DNA of 64,000 nucleotides from Gluconacetobacter asukensis (GTDB lineage: Bacteria; Pseudomonadota; Alphaproteobacteria; Acetobacterales; Acetobacteraceae). This document shows positions 52,154 through 60,929 of the stretch, piece after piece. The notes beneath the pieces are model-generated. The model worked only from the letters and a program-made list of their open reading frames with translations. It was not told where the DNA came from and did no database searches. The translations under genes and the position numbers were made by a program. The first letter of the stretch is position 1. Each line of letters opens with the position of its first letter. The DNA lies in NCBI RefSeq assembly GCF_014174375.1, contig NZ_JABEQE010000006.1, positions 174,015 through 238,014 on the forward strand, written 5' to 3'.

Positions 52154-53256
52154 CTCTCTTCAATCCTCAACACCAGGGCACAGACGGCGAGCGTGAAGAT
52201 CACGATGCCGGGCAGGGTTGCCGCCGGGGCGGGCAGCGTGCCGGCGTTGCCCAGTGCCCGCAGCATGCCCTGGAAGACCACGAACAGCAGGCCGGCCCCC
52301 AGGCACCAGACCGGCAGCCAGCTGCGTGTTCCGCTTCGTGGTGGGATATAGACCACCGGCAAGGCCAATAACAGCATTACCGCGAAGCTGAAGGGTGTGA
52401 GCACCCGTGCCAGCAGTGCAGTGCGGAGGGCCGCCGACGGCTGGGACGCGGGCATGCGGCCGCGCAGGATCGCGATGATGGTGGCGGCCGAAAGTGGGGG
52501 CGTGTCCATCGACAGCCGGATCATGTCGGCGGGGCGAATCCTGGCAGGCCAGCCATGCGCCAGCGCTGGTGCGGGGGACAGCGTGGCCGTACGGACGGTG
52601 GCGCCGGTCGGCTCCAGGCTGCGTCCGCCATTGTCGGTCCATGTACCGTCCGCATAGCGAAGTGTGTCGAGATGAACGGTGCGGAGCAGGCGGCCGTTCG
52701 GCCCCCGCTGATACAGGTCGACATGGGTGACGGTGGTGCCGCCATGGGCGACATAGCCGATATCGGCCAGTGTCGTACCGGCGCGGAACCAGAAGCCGTG
52801 CCCGGTTTCGGGATGGGGATCGGTGCGGTTCCACCAGCTTGCCAGCGCCAGTTCCGAGCGCGGCGTGATCTGGTCATCGACCAGGGCCCCGGCCACGCCC
52901 AGTGCGATGATCGCGGGCAGCATCAGGCGGGTCAGGCCGGGGGTGGTGAGGCCGGCGGCACGCAGGATCGCGATCTCGCTGCCGGTCGTCATCTGTACCA
53001 GCAGGACCAGAGAGCCGATCAGCACTGCCAGCGGCAGGATGCCGCCCACCAGCATGGGGGCGTGCAGCATCATGAAATAGCCGATGCCGCGCGCGCCCTG
53101 GTGCCGTTCCAGGATCGGCGTCAATTGTTCCAGCAGCGCCAGGATCTCCATCAGCGCCAGCAGGATGGCCGCCGTCGTCAGGATTCGTCCGACCAGTTCG
53201 CGCGTCAGGTAGCCGATCAGTACGTTGCGCGTCGGCGAGGGGGACGGCGTCCTCAT
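52150..53256 (-). CDS. lptG: LPS export ABC transporter permease LptG
   Basis: A 368-aa permease of the LptB2FG complex that extracts LPS from the inner membrane. Three N-terminal TM helices (ILTTAAILLALMEILALLEQL; LVGGILPLAVLIGSLVLL) are followed by a periplasmic beta-jellyroll (~140-270) and three C-terminal helices. EIAILRAAGLTTPGL is the coupling helix. The ATG at 53256 overlaps lptF by 4 bp. Its stop overlaps the hydroxylase gene, which is unusual for lptFG operons. Confidence 0.93.
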   Translation of the reverse strand: MRTPSPSPTRNVLIGYLTRELVGRILTTAAILLALMEILALLEQLTPILERHQGARGIGYFMMLHAPMLVGGILPLAVLIGSLVLLVQMTTGSEIAILRAAGLTTPGLTRLMLPAIIALGVAGALVDDQITPRSELALASWWNRTDPHPETGHGFWFRAGTTLADIGYVAHGGTTVTHVDLYQRGPNGRLLRTVHLDTLRYADGTWTDNGGRSLEPTGATVRTATLSPAPALAHGWPARIRPADMIRLSMDTPPLSAATIIAILRGRMPASQPSAALRTALLARVLTPFSFAVMLLLALPVVYIPPRSGTRSWLPVWCLGAGLLFVVFQGMLRALGNAGTLPAPAATLPGIVIFTLAVCALVLRIEER

Positions 53257-54449
53257 GGTGAGGGGCTGGCCGACAGCCGGGTGAAGGGGCGTCGCCAGAT
53301 CCGGCCACTCCCCGCCGATCCGGCCCGGTGCATGATCAGCCAGACGCAGGCGCCGCAGAACAGGGAGAATGGCCCCCATATGACGAGCCAGGGCGACATC
53401 GAGCGGCTGGCGACCAGGCTCAGCCCCAGTTGCAGCGCGTGATCGAAGCCGACCAGGCTGATGGCGGCGATGGCCAGCCCCAGATTGCGCCGCTGGCGCT
53501 TGGCCACGCCCGCGAGTGCACAGGCCAGGATCGGGATGAAGGGAATGGCCAGGGCGCGGGCGAGGCGGAAATGGAGTTCGGCCACCAGATGGGGCCGGCG
53601 GATTGCCGGATCGCCGGTATGCACGCCCCGCAGCAGTTCGAGCAGGGTCAGTTCCCGCTCGTCATTGCCGCGGCAGCGGAAGGTGTGGGCCTGCGAGACG
53701 GTCTGGAAGATACGCGTGGTGGTGTCGAACTGCACCAGGGTCGGTGCTGTGTCCTGCCGGTCGGTGACGATGATGCCATGCGCCAGGTCGAGCCGGACCG
53801 AGGTCCGGTCGTCGGCGATCCGCAAGGTTCCGCTCTCGGCGGAAATGTCGCGTTCCAGCCCGCTGCTCCGGTCGCGGATGAAGACGTGGTGCAGGCGCGT
53901 GCCGGCCCCGTCGACCCGGTCCGCAGTCAGCATCAACGTGTCGGCGGGGGTTGCGAACATCCCGCTTTGCAAATGGGGGGCCCAGCCCGCATGGGCGGCG
54001 AAATACATCGCCTGCCGGAAATCGTAGCGGGCATAAGGCTGGATGAAGCCATAGAGGCTGAACCCCACCAGGCCCATGACCGAGCCCACCATGACGAAGG
54101 GGCGCGCGATCCGCAGCAGCGAGATGCCGCTGGCCATCAGGGCGTCGATCTCGTTGTTCTGGCTCATCCGCCGAACGACCGAAAAGACGCTGACGCAGAT
54201 CGCTGCCGGCAGGGCCAGGCCCAGATAATGGGGGATGAGGTCGGCCAGGAGCCCGGCGAAGATCTTGAGCGTGCCGCCATCCGCTGCCAGTACGTTCAGA
54301 AGGACCAGCAGCCGTTCCAGCAGCAGCGCTGTCATCACCACGGCCAGCGAGATCAGGAAAGGCGGTGCCATTTGCCGCACCAGATAACGGTCGAGGGTTC
54401 CCGGCGTGATCCTTTGCAGCAAGGCGGAAGGGCGAGGCGCGCGCATCAT
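53253..54449 (-). CDS. lptF: LPS export ABC transporter permease LptF
   Basis: A 398-aa permease paired with LptG. The N-terminus LDRYLVRQMAPPFL is typical. Helices flank a coupling region MSQNNEIDALMASGISLLRI. A beta-jellyroll (~150-290) follows, then LARALAIPFIPILACALAG. The start is the Met pair at 54449/54446; an earlier in-frame ATG at 54494 would overlap the upstream gene. The gene order metallophosphoesterase-lptF-lptG is tight. Confidence 0.93.
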   Translation of the reverse strand: MMRAPRPSALLQRITPGTLDRYLVRQMAPPFLISLAVVMTALLLERLLVLLNVLAADGGTLKIFAGLLADLIPHYLGLALPAAICVSVFSVVRRMSQNNEIDALMASGISLLRIARPFVMVGSVMGLVGFSLYGFIQPYARYDFRQAMYFAAHAGWAPHLQSGMFATPADTLMLTADRVDGAGTRLHHVFIRDRSSGLERDISAESGTLRIADDRTSVRLDLAHGIIVTDRQDTAPTLVQFDTTTRIFQTVSQAHTFRCRGNDERELTLLELLRGVHTGDPAIRRPHLVAELHFRLARALAIPFIPILACALAGVAKRQRRNLGLAIAAISLVGFDHALQLGLSLVASRSMSPWLVIWGPFSLFCGACVWLIMHRAGSAGSGRIWRRPFTRLSASPSP

Positions 54450-54474
54450 GTCGGCCCACACATACAAGCATCGC

Positions 54475-55428
54475 CTAGGGGAGGCGATAGACATCGAAGC
54501 GCCAGGGCGGCAGTTCCTGGACCGGCAGGCCCGGTACGACCAGCCGGCGGCGGATTTCGGCGGCATAGCCGCGCCCGGTGCGGGCGATGCGGATATGGTG
54601 CCATGCGGCCATGCGTTCCTGGCCCCGGGCCAGCATCGAGGCCGAGGCGATCCCCAGCACCGGCACCGTCGCCGTGGGGCCGGGTAGGGAGGACAGGCCG
54701 GAGCGATGGCTGTGGCCGTGCAGGACCAGTTCGGCCCCCGCCCGGGCAATGGCGGTGGCGAACAGGCCGCCATCCAGCAGTGCCTTGCGGCGGGACACGA
54801 TGCCGGGAACCGGTGGATGATGGATCATGACCACGCGGAAGGCGCCCTCGCGGCCGGTTTCATGCAGTATGTCGGTCAGGCGGGTGGCCTGCGCCGCCCC
54901 GATCCGCCCGGCGGCGGAAAACCAGGGGGTGGGGCAGGCGGAATTGACGCCGATCAGCGCGAGCGGGCCGATCCGTCGGACAAAGGGAAAATCATCCGGC
55001 CGGGCCGCCATCCAGGGTTTCCAGAGCCCCAGCGTGGTGCCCCAGGGCGCGCGCACCAGCATGTCGTGATTGCCGGGGATGATCGCCGTCTGCTGGGGCA
55101 GGCGCGCCGACACCCATGAAGCCGCCCGGCGGCATTCCACCGCGAGGCCCAGATTGGTGAGGTCCCCCGTCAGGGCCACGGCATCCGGTGTCATGGCGCG
55201 GATATCGGTGACCAGGGATTCCAGAACGGTGTCGACATGCAGGAAACGGCGCTTTCGCCGCCAGGAGAGCTGGCTGGTCATGCGCTTGTTCAGCAGGGCC
55301 CAGGTCGGAAACCGCAATCCATCGTGCGCAAGGTGCAGATCGGACAGATGGGCCAGGGTAATATCGTTCACGGTTTCCTCCGCACTGTCGTCGGCCTCCA
55401 TGTCCCGCGGGGGTTCACGATCTTGCAA
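54475..55428 (-). CDS. Calcineurin-like metallophosphoesterase
   Basis: A 317-aa two-metal phosphoesterase. All blocks are present: HLSDLHLA (D-x-H), ALTGDLTNLG (GDxxxxG), IPGNHDM (GNHD), VMIHHPPVP and LHGHSHRSG (GHxH). It is soluble, with no signal peptide. Substrates of this large family range from UDP-diacylglucosamine (LpxH) to cyclic nucleotides; the motif set does not decide. A lipid or LPS-precursor phosphatase would suit the neighbours. It is the first gene of the operon reaching to 50586 and divergent from the lipid kinase, with 64 bp between starts. Confidence 0.88.
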   Translation of the reverse strand: MQDREPPRDMEADDSAEETVNDITLAHLSDLHLAHDGLRFPTWALLNKRMTSQLSWRRKRRFLHVDTVLESLVTDIRAMTPDAVALTGDLTNLGLAVECRRAASWVSARLPQQTAIIPGNHDMLVRAPWGTTLGLWKPWMAARPDDFPFVRRIGPLALIGVNSACPTPWFSAAGRIGAAQATRLTDILHETGREGAFRVVMIHHPPVPGIVSRRKALLDGGLFATAIARAGAELVLHGHSHRSGLSSLPGPTATVPVLGIASASMLARGQERMAAWHHIRIARTGRGYAAEIRRRLVVPGLPVQELPPWRFDVYRLP

Positions 55429-55492
55429 TAATGCCGGGAACGCGGCTTATGACCCTGAGAATGTCGGTGCCAGAGAGAAAGGTCGATAGGGA

Positions 55493-56464
55493 GTGAGCGA
55501 GCGGTTCGCCCTGATTCACAACCCGCGCAGCCGCCGCAATGGCCGTGAAGACGGCTCGTTCCGTCGGCGTGCGTCCCAGGCGTTGGGGCCGCTGTTCTTC
55601 CATTCGGCGTCCAAGCCTGCCCTGGTCGAGATCGTGACCGAACTGGCCCGACGGGAGGTCGGGGTGATTGCGATCGACGGGGGGGATGGCACTGTCAGCG
55701 ATGTCATGTCCGCCATTCATCAATGCTATCCGGCGGACGCGTTGCCCGCACTTGCCGTGCTGCCGTCGGGGAATACCAATCTGATCGCTGCCGATGTGGG
55801 GTTCGGTCTGCGTGGCAAGGTGGCGCTTGAACGATTGAGCGTCCTGGCCGGCGAAGGCGCCCTGCGACGCCGCGTCCTGCGGCGCGACGTGCTGGCCGTT
55901 CGCTGGTCCGATCCGGCGCGTCCGGCCGTGCTGGGGATGTTTCATGGTGCAGCGGCCTTCACGCGCGGAATCCGTATCGCCCATCGGCCGGTCATCCTGA
56001 ACCGCTTTTCGCATGATCTCGCGGTCGGGGTCGCGATCGCGTCCTCGCTGGGGCGGCTTGTTTTCCGCTCGACCCGCCGTAAATGGCTGGCCGGCGATCC
56101 CGTGACGCTTGCGGTCGGGGACGAGGTGTCGCGGATGGCGGACAGTTTCCTGTTCCTCGCCTCCACGCTGGCATGCCTGCCCGGAGGCATGTGGCCTTTT
56201 GCGTCGCGCGAGGGGCATGGCCTGTCTTATCTCAGCGTCGCAGCCTTTCCCGAACATCTGCTTTCCGCGACATGGTCGTTACTGCGCGGGCAGTCCGCCG
56301 CATGGCTGGATCATTCGCCATCCTACCGGCGTGGCCGTACCGATCGTCTGGCCCTGAAACTGGAAGGCGACTTTGTGTTGGATGGCGAAATCCTGGATTC
56401 CGGTCCGGATGGGCAGACCTATCTGTCGGCGGGGCCGGCTTTCGATTTTATCCGGAATGCCTGA
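55493..56464 (+). CDS. Diacylglycerol/ceramide kinase-like lipid kinase
   Basis: A 323-aa member of the DAGK (YegS/BmrU) family. IHNPRSRRNG is the N-terminal ATP site. VIAIDGGDGTVSDVMSAI has the GGDGT loop, and AVLPSGNTNLIAADVG is the next conserved segment. The last ~90 residues form the beta-sandwich with FVLDGEIL. In Caulobacter a family member in the sphingolipid locus is a ceramide kinase, so a ceramide substrate is attractive given the serine palmitoyltransferase gene 1 kb away. The GTG start overlaps AGGGA closely; AAAGG ten bases upstream may be the ribosome binding site. Confidence 0.8.
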   Translation: MSERFALIHNPRSRRNGREDGSFRRRASQALGPLFFHSASKPALVEIVTELARREVGVIAIDGGDGTVSDVMSAIHQCYPADALPALAVLPSGNTNLIAADVGFGLRGKVALERLSVLAGEGALRRRVLRRDVLAVRWSDPARPAVLGMFHGAAAFTRGIRIAHRPVILNRFSHDLAVGVAIASSLGRLVFRSTRRKWLAGDPVTLAVGDEVSRMADSFLFLASTLACLPGGMWPFASREGHGLSYLSVAAFPEHLLSATWSLLRGQSAAWLDHSPSYRRGRTDRLALKLEGDFVLDGEILDSGPDGQTYLSAGPAFDFIRNA

Positions 56465-56469
56465 TCCCC

Positions 56470-57429
56470 ATGGATGACGTGCGATACGATCTTTTCGCCG
56501 CCGGGCGGGTCGCCCGTATCCTGACGGACGAGCTGGTTCGGCCGGTGGAACCGGCGGTGACGGCTTTTGTCGGCGAACTGGTCGGGGATGCGCCGGTACT
56601 GGGGGTGCTGTTCTATGGATCTGGCCTGCGGCAGGTGGACCCGGAGGGCATTCTCGATTTCTACGTCGTGCTGGATCGGCAGGCGGACTGGCCGCGCAGC
56701 AGGGCGGCGCGCGAGGCGAATGCGCTGTTGCCGCCCAATGTGGAATATCATGAGCGCACCATCGATGGCCGATATGTCCGGGCCAAGGTCGCCATCCTGA
56801 CCGTCGCGCAGTTCCGGGCGCTGACGGCGCGCGGCAATCTGGACACCACGATCTGGGCACGCTTCTGCCAGCCGGTGCGACTGGTCTGGGTGCGCGACGC
56901 GGCGGCGGCCGACGCGATCCTGGGCTGCCTGATCCGCGCCGTGGCTGTGGCCGCCTGGTGGGCGGCTCTGCTAGGCCCTGAGAGCGGAACGGCGCAGGCC
57001 TATTGGGAAAGCCTGTTCCGCCGGACCTATGCTGCGGAATTGCGGGTCGAAGGGGGGGATCGTCCCACCACGCTGCTGGCCGGTGATCTGGGGGCGCGCT
57101 TCGACGTGCTGCTGCCGGCCGCCTGGGCTGCGTCCGGCCTTTCGTTCGTGCGGGAGGGCGACATGCTGTGTCCGGCAGTATCGACCGACGCGCGCGCACG
57201 GGCGGGTCGCCAATGGCGGATTCGGGCCGATCTGGGGCGCCCGTTGAATGCGGCACGTCTGTTCAAGGCCGCCTTCACCTTCGCCGGCGGGGCGCGCTAC
57301 ATCGCCTGGAAGGTGCGCCGGCATAGTGGGTTCGACCTTGCGCTGACCCCGTTCGAGGCCAGACATCCGCTGATCTGTCTGCCCCGGCTGCTCTGGCGGC
57401 TGAAAGGGGCTGGGATATTCCGGCGCTGA
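56470..57429 (+). CDS. Nucleotidyltransferase-fold-like protein of unknown function
   Basis: A 319-aa soluble protein. VLFYGSGLRQ followed nine residues later by ILDFYVVLDR resembles the GS-x9-12-DxD signature of minimal nucleotidyltransferases; here the second acidic residue is Tyr (DFY). The rest has no family I can name: a Trp/Ala-rich helix (AVAVAAWWAALLG) in the centre, and a C-terminal basic stretch with ARYIAWKVRRHSGFDL. ATG 56470 lies 6 bp after the lipid kinase stop, so they are an operon. A transferase acting on the phosphorylated ceramide would fit, but is inference. Confidence 0.6.
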   Translation: MDDVRYDLFAAGRVARILTDELVRPVEPAVTAFVGELVGDAPVLGVLFYGSGLRQVDPEGILDFYVVLDRQADWPRSRAAREANALLPPNVEYHERTIDGRYVRAKVAILTVAQFRALTARGNLDTTIWARFCQPVRLVWVRDAAAADAILGCLIRAVAVAAWWAALLGPESGTAQAYWESLFRRTYAAELRVEGGDRPTTLLAGDLGARFDVLLPAAWAASGLSFVREGDMLCPAVSTDARARAGRQWRIRADLGRPLNAARLFKAAFTFAGGARYIAWKVRRHSGFDLALTPFEARHPLICLPRLLWRLKGAGIFRR

Positions 57430-57446
57430 AGAGCGTCGGGGGCTTC

Positions 57447-57468
57447 CCCGTCGCCTGAGGACGACGGG
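57447..57468. terminator. Weak hairpin between convergent genes
   Basis: CCCGTCG / CGACGGG, 7-bp stem with an 8-nt loop, in the 54-bp gap between the orphan gene and spt stops. No T-tract on either side. Confidence 0.35.
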
Positions 57469-57483
57469 TGCGGGGCTGGGCGT

Positions 57484-58680
57484 TTAGTGACCGGCTCCTA
57501 TTTCGCGGGCCACCGTAGCGAAGATTTCGATGGCCTGGTCGATCTGCGCCGCGTCATGCGTCGCCATCACCGAGGTGCGCAGCAGCGGGTGCTGATCGGG
57601 GGTTGCGGGCGGCAGGCTGAGATTGACATACACGCCCAGATCCAGGAGCCGGTTCCAGAACTGTACCGCCTGGGCGACCTCGTCCAGAACCACCGATACG
57701 ACGGGGCTGGCCTGCGGACCGGTACGCAGGCCGATCGCGTTCAGGCCGGCATGCAGGCGGCGGGCATTGTCCATCAGCCTGTGCCGCAGCTCAGGCTGCT
57801 GCTCCAGCTCGCTCAACGCTGCCATGGTGGCGGCGATGACGTCCGGCGGAAGCGACGCGGTGAACATATAGGGCCGTGAGCATAGCCGGATCAGGTCCAG
57901 CCCGTCCTGGTCCGAAACGCAGTAGCCGCCGACCGTACCCAGGCTCTTGGAGAAGGTGCCGACGACGAAATCGACATCGTCCTCGACCCCGCAGGCTTCG
58001 GCGACGCCGCGCCCGTGTTCGCCCATGACACCCACGGAATGGGCCTCGTCCGCCAGCAGCCAGGCGCCGGTTTCGCGCTTCACTGCCGCGAACTCGGCCA
58101 TCGGCACCACGTCGCCCATCATTGAGTAGATGCCTTCGACGACGATCAGCTTGGCGCCCGGTGTGCCGTCCAGGCGGCGCAGGCGCTTGTGCAAATCCTC
58201 GGGGTCGTTATGGCGGAAACGGATGACCTGCGCCTGGCTGAGCCGGCTGCCGTCATAGATGCTGGCGTGGCTGTCGGCATCCAGCAGCAGATAATCGTCC
58301 TTGCCGGCCAGGGCCGAGATCATGCCCAGATTCGCCTGGTAGCCCGTCGAGAATACCATGCAATGCCGACGGCGGAAGAAGGCGGCGATACGCTCTTCCA
58401 ACTGGCGGTGCAGGCCTTGGGTGCCATTGGCGATGCGCGATCCGGTGGTGCCGACCCCATGGGTACGCAGTGTGTCGATCGCGGCATCGATCGCCGCTTC
58501 GCTCTGGCTGAGGCCCAGGTAATTGTTGGTGCCGAACAGCAGGGTCTCACGCCCTTCGATCACGCCCACGGTCGAGGACACGGGGTGGTCGATCACGACG
58601 GAAAACGGGTTGCGGCCTCCGCCATTGGTCACGGCCGCCAGCGAACGGGCCAGCGGCTCGTATTTGGTGAAGATCGACAT
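57484..58680 (-). CDS. spt: Serine palmitoyltransferase
   Basis: A 398-aa alpha-oxoamine synthase: serine plus long-chain acyl thioester to 3-ketosphinganine. NNYLGLSQ and GSRIANGTQGLHRQLE bind substrate. DEAHSVGVMGEHGRG (D211, H214) and GTFSKSLGTVGGY (PLP Lys K245) are the cofactor site. KBL/AONS/ALAS-like sequences are possible on fold alone, but the ACP plus acyl-AMP-ligase context points to SPT. It is the committed step of sphingolipid synthesis, known in acetic acid bacteria, where sphingolipids support acid tolerance. It is 4 bp downstream of the ACP gene. Confidence 0.9.
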   Translation of the reverse strand: MSIFTKYEPLARSLAAVTNGGGRNPFSVVIDHPVSSTVGVIEGRETLLFGTNNYLGLSQSEAAIDAAIDTLRTHGVGTTGSRIANGTQGLHRQLEERIAAFFRRRHCMVFSTGYQANLGMISALAGKDDYLLLDADSHASIYDGSRLSQAQVIRFRHNDPEDLHKRLRRLDGTPGAKLIVVEGIYSMMGDVVPMAEFAAVKRETGAWLLADEAHSVGVMGEHGRGVAEACGVEDDVDFVVGTFSKSLGTVGGYCVSDQDGLDLIRLCSRPYMFTASLPPDVIAATMAALSELEQQPELRHRLMDNARRLHAGLNAIGLRTGPQASPVVSVVLDEVAQAVQFWNRLLDLGVYVNLSLPPATPDQHPLLRTSVMATHDAAQIDQAIEIFATVAREIGAGH

Positions 58681-58684
58681 GGAG

Positions 58685-58936
58685 TCAGTCGCCCTGCTTC
58701 AGCGACACGATGCAGTTGGCCAGGTCGTCGATGGTGCGAATGTCGGCAAGCCGGTCGAGCGGAACGGATACGTCGAGGGAATCCTCGATTTCCATTACGA
58801 AATTCATGACCGCGAGTGAATCGAAGGCCAAATCCTCGACGATCTTGCTGCTGCCGCTGATGTCGCGGGGAACCTTGGGATTCGCCAGCAGCGTCTGGAT
58901 GATCAGGGCAGAGACGTCCGCGACCGTTTCACTCAT
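58685..58936 (-). CDS. Sphingolipid-associated acyl carrier protein
   Basis: An 83-aa ACP, divergent from acpP at 43385. VEDLAFDSLAVMNFVMEIED carries the phosphopantetheine Ser (S40); the usual DLGADSL is DLAFDSL. It sits between the acyl-AMP ligase and spt. In Caulobacter a dedicated ACP (AcpR) and acyl-ACP synthetase (AasR) feed serine palmitoyltransferase; this gene matches AcpR by position. Confidence 0.9.
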   Translation of the reverse strand: MSETVADVSALIIQTLLANPKVPRDISGSSKIVEDLAFDSLAVMNFVMEIEDSLDVSVPLDRLADIRTIDDLANCIVSLKQGD

Positions 58937-59093
58937 TATAAATGCATCCTTATTGCGGGAGCCGTCCCCGTGTGACGTGCCCGAACCCCGCCTGCCATAT
59001 CGGGGAGCGGGGCAGTCTGGCGGACTGCTTGCGCCCCCTCTCAACAAAGAGGATGTCCTTATATCGAAATCCGGTCGATTGGCCAGTATTGAA

Positions 59094-59123
59094 GCTGGGG
59101 CCTGTCGCGGGGCAGGCCCCAGC
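59094..59123 (-). terminator. Hairpin downstream of the acyl-AMP ligase gene
   Basis: A perfect inverted repeat GCTGGGGCCTG / CAGGCCCCAGC (11 bp, 8-nt loop) starting 4 bp after the ligase stop on the minus strand. It would partly uncouple the ligase from acp-spt transcription. No strong U-tract follows. The rest of the 190-bp gap, 58937-59093, contains a further GC-rich inverted stretch but no gene. Confidence 0.6.
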
Positions 59124-59126
59124 GGA

Positions 59127-60893
59127 TCATGCGACCGATGCGGTCTCGCTGACCGAATCGAAAGCGCCCGACAGCAGCATGGCCTTGGCCCGTGCGCGGG
59201 TCAGCTTGCCCGACGAAGTCTGCGGCAGCGTATGGGGTGGGATCAGGATCACGGAGACATCGACCCCATGCTGGCGGCGGAACAGGCTGGCGGCTTCATT
59301 GCGCAGGGTTTCGCGGGCCTCGGGGGTGGACGCGCGGCACTGGATCAGGGCCACGACCTTTTCGCCCTTCTCCTGATCGATCGAGAAGACGGCGACATCG
59401 CGGCTGCGCAGGGCGCCGATTTCGGTCTCGGCGGACCATTCCAGGTCCTGCGGCCAGATATTGCGGCCATTGATGATGATCAGATCCTTGGCGCGGCCGG
59501 TCACGACCACCTGCCCGTCGATCATGTAACCGAGATCGCCGGTATTCAGCCAGCCGCTGGCATCCAGAACGCGCTGGGTTTCCTGGGGCTGGTTGAAATA
59601 GCCGCGCATGAGGCTGGGGCCACGGACGAAAATGGTGCCGACCTTGCGGTCCGGCAGAGGCCGCCCCGCAGGGTCGCGAACCTCCAGCTCATGCTCGGGC
59701 AGAACCTTGCCGCATAGGGTGAATGTTCTCAGAGCATGCGAGGGGTCGTTTGAGGGGCGTGCCACACCTTGCGTCTCCAGGAAACGCAGATCGACCGTAT
59801 CGGTCTGGATGCCAGTATGGAGCGGCACGAAGCTGATGGCCAGCGTGGCCTCGGCCATGCCGTAGCTGGCGGTGAACGCCCGTCCGTCGAATCCGGACGC
59901 CGCGAAGCGTTCGGCAAATTCCTCGAGGATATGGTGACGGATCATGTCGCCACCGATTCCCGCGACACGCCAGCACGACAGTTCGAGCGTGACCGTCGAA
60001 GCACGGCGCGCGCACAGTTCGAAACCGAAGGAGGGGCTGTAGGAAATGGTGCCGCGATTGCGGCTGATCAGATCCAGCCAGACATGGGGACGACGGGCAA
60101 ACTCGCGCGTTGGCAGCATATCGACGGTCAACTGGCAGGTGACCGGCGTGAGGAAGAAGCCGACGAGGCCCATATCATGATACAGTGGCAGCCACGACAC
60201 GCACCGGTCGCCGGTTTCGCGGACCTTCAGGCCGTCGCGAGCGATTGCGCGGGCGTTTGCCATGCCTGATTGCTGGGTGACGGCGACCCCCATCGGAAAG
60301 CGGGTGCTGCCCGAGGAGAATTGGAGATAGGACAGATCGTCGGGGGAGACGGTCGGCAGCGCGACCGGGCCGACCGGCAGGGCCATCAGGTCGGCTGGAC
60401 GCCCGCCGAAACGCAGATCGAAGCCTTCGACGATTTCGCCCGTCCAGCCGGCAATGATGTCGGGCACGATGACGGCGACGGCGCCGGCGCTCTCGATCAT
60501 GCCGCGCAGGGTTGTCACATAGCCTTCGCGTCCGCCGAACGCGACTGGCAGCGGCAGCGGCGCCGGTACCAGCCCTGCATATTGGCAGCCGAAAAAGATT
60601 CGGGCGAAATCACCATCGCTTTCCGCGACGATTGCCACCCGCTCACCCGGGCGCAGCCCCAGTGTCAGCAGCCGTCGTGCGACATCCAGCGCCTGTTCGC
60701 GCAGTGTTCGGTAGGGGAGGGACTCCAGCAGTTGGCCACGGCCGGAATAGACGTTGAATCCCGCTTCCCCGAGGGCAGCGTAATCCAGAGCTTCCGGAAA
60801 CGTGGCAAAATCGCCGAGGCGTCGCGTCTGACCAGAATCTGTCGGAGTCGGAGAGAGTGTCATTTCAGGTAACGAATCTTCCACCTGGAGCAT
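59127..60893 (-). CDS. Fatty acyl-AMP ligase / acyl-ACP synthetase
   Basis: A 588-aa ANL superfamily enzyme activating a fatty acid as acyl-AMP. LSYLQFSSGSTRFPMGV is the P-loop motif with SSGST. SWLPLYHDMGLVGFFL is the A4 region and SYGMAEATLA the A5 motif. GWLNTGDLGYMIDGQVVVTGR has the hinge Asp/Lys region, and SSGKLTRARAKA has the catalytic Lys. The overall features match long-chain fatty acyl-AMP ligases (FAAL) that load ACP. It would load the adjacent ACP for serine palmitoyltransferase (AasR-like role). The start MLQVEDS at 60893 is used; MTLSPT 30 bp inside is possible. Confidence 0.9.
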   Translation of the reverse strand: MLQVEDSLPEMTLSPTPTDSGQTRRLGDFATFPEALDYAALGEAGFNVYSGRGQLLESLPYRTLREQALDVARRLLTLGLRPGERVAIVAESDGDFARIFFGCQYAGLVPAPLPLPVAFGGREGYVTTLRGMIESAGAVAVIVPDIIAGWTGEIVEGFDLRFGGRPADLMALPVGPVALPTVSPDDLSYLQFSSGSTRFPMGVAVTQQSGMANARAIARDGLKVRETGDRCVSWLPLYHDMGLVGFFLTPVTCQLTVDMLPTREFARRPHVWLDLISRNRGTISYSPSFGFELCARRASTVTLELSCWRVAGIGGDMIRHHILEEFAERFAASGFDGRAFTASYGMAEATLAISFVPLHTGIQTDTVDLRFLETQGVARPSNDPSHALRTFTLCGKVLPEHELEVRDPAGRPLPDRKVGTIFVRGPSLMRGYFNQPQETQRVLDASGWLNTGDLGYMIDGQVVVTGRAKDLIIINGRNIWPQDLEWSAETEIGALRSRDVAVFSIDQEKGEKVVALIQCRASTPEARETLRNEAASLFRRQHGVDVSVILIPPHTLPQTSSGKLTRARAKAMLLSGAFDSVSETASVA

Positions 60894-60929
60894 GTAATCA
60901 AGGCAGGTTCAAAGCGATGGCGAAGGCGT

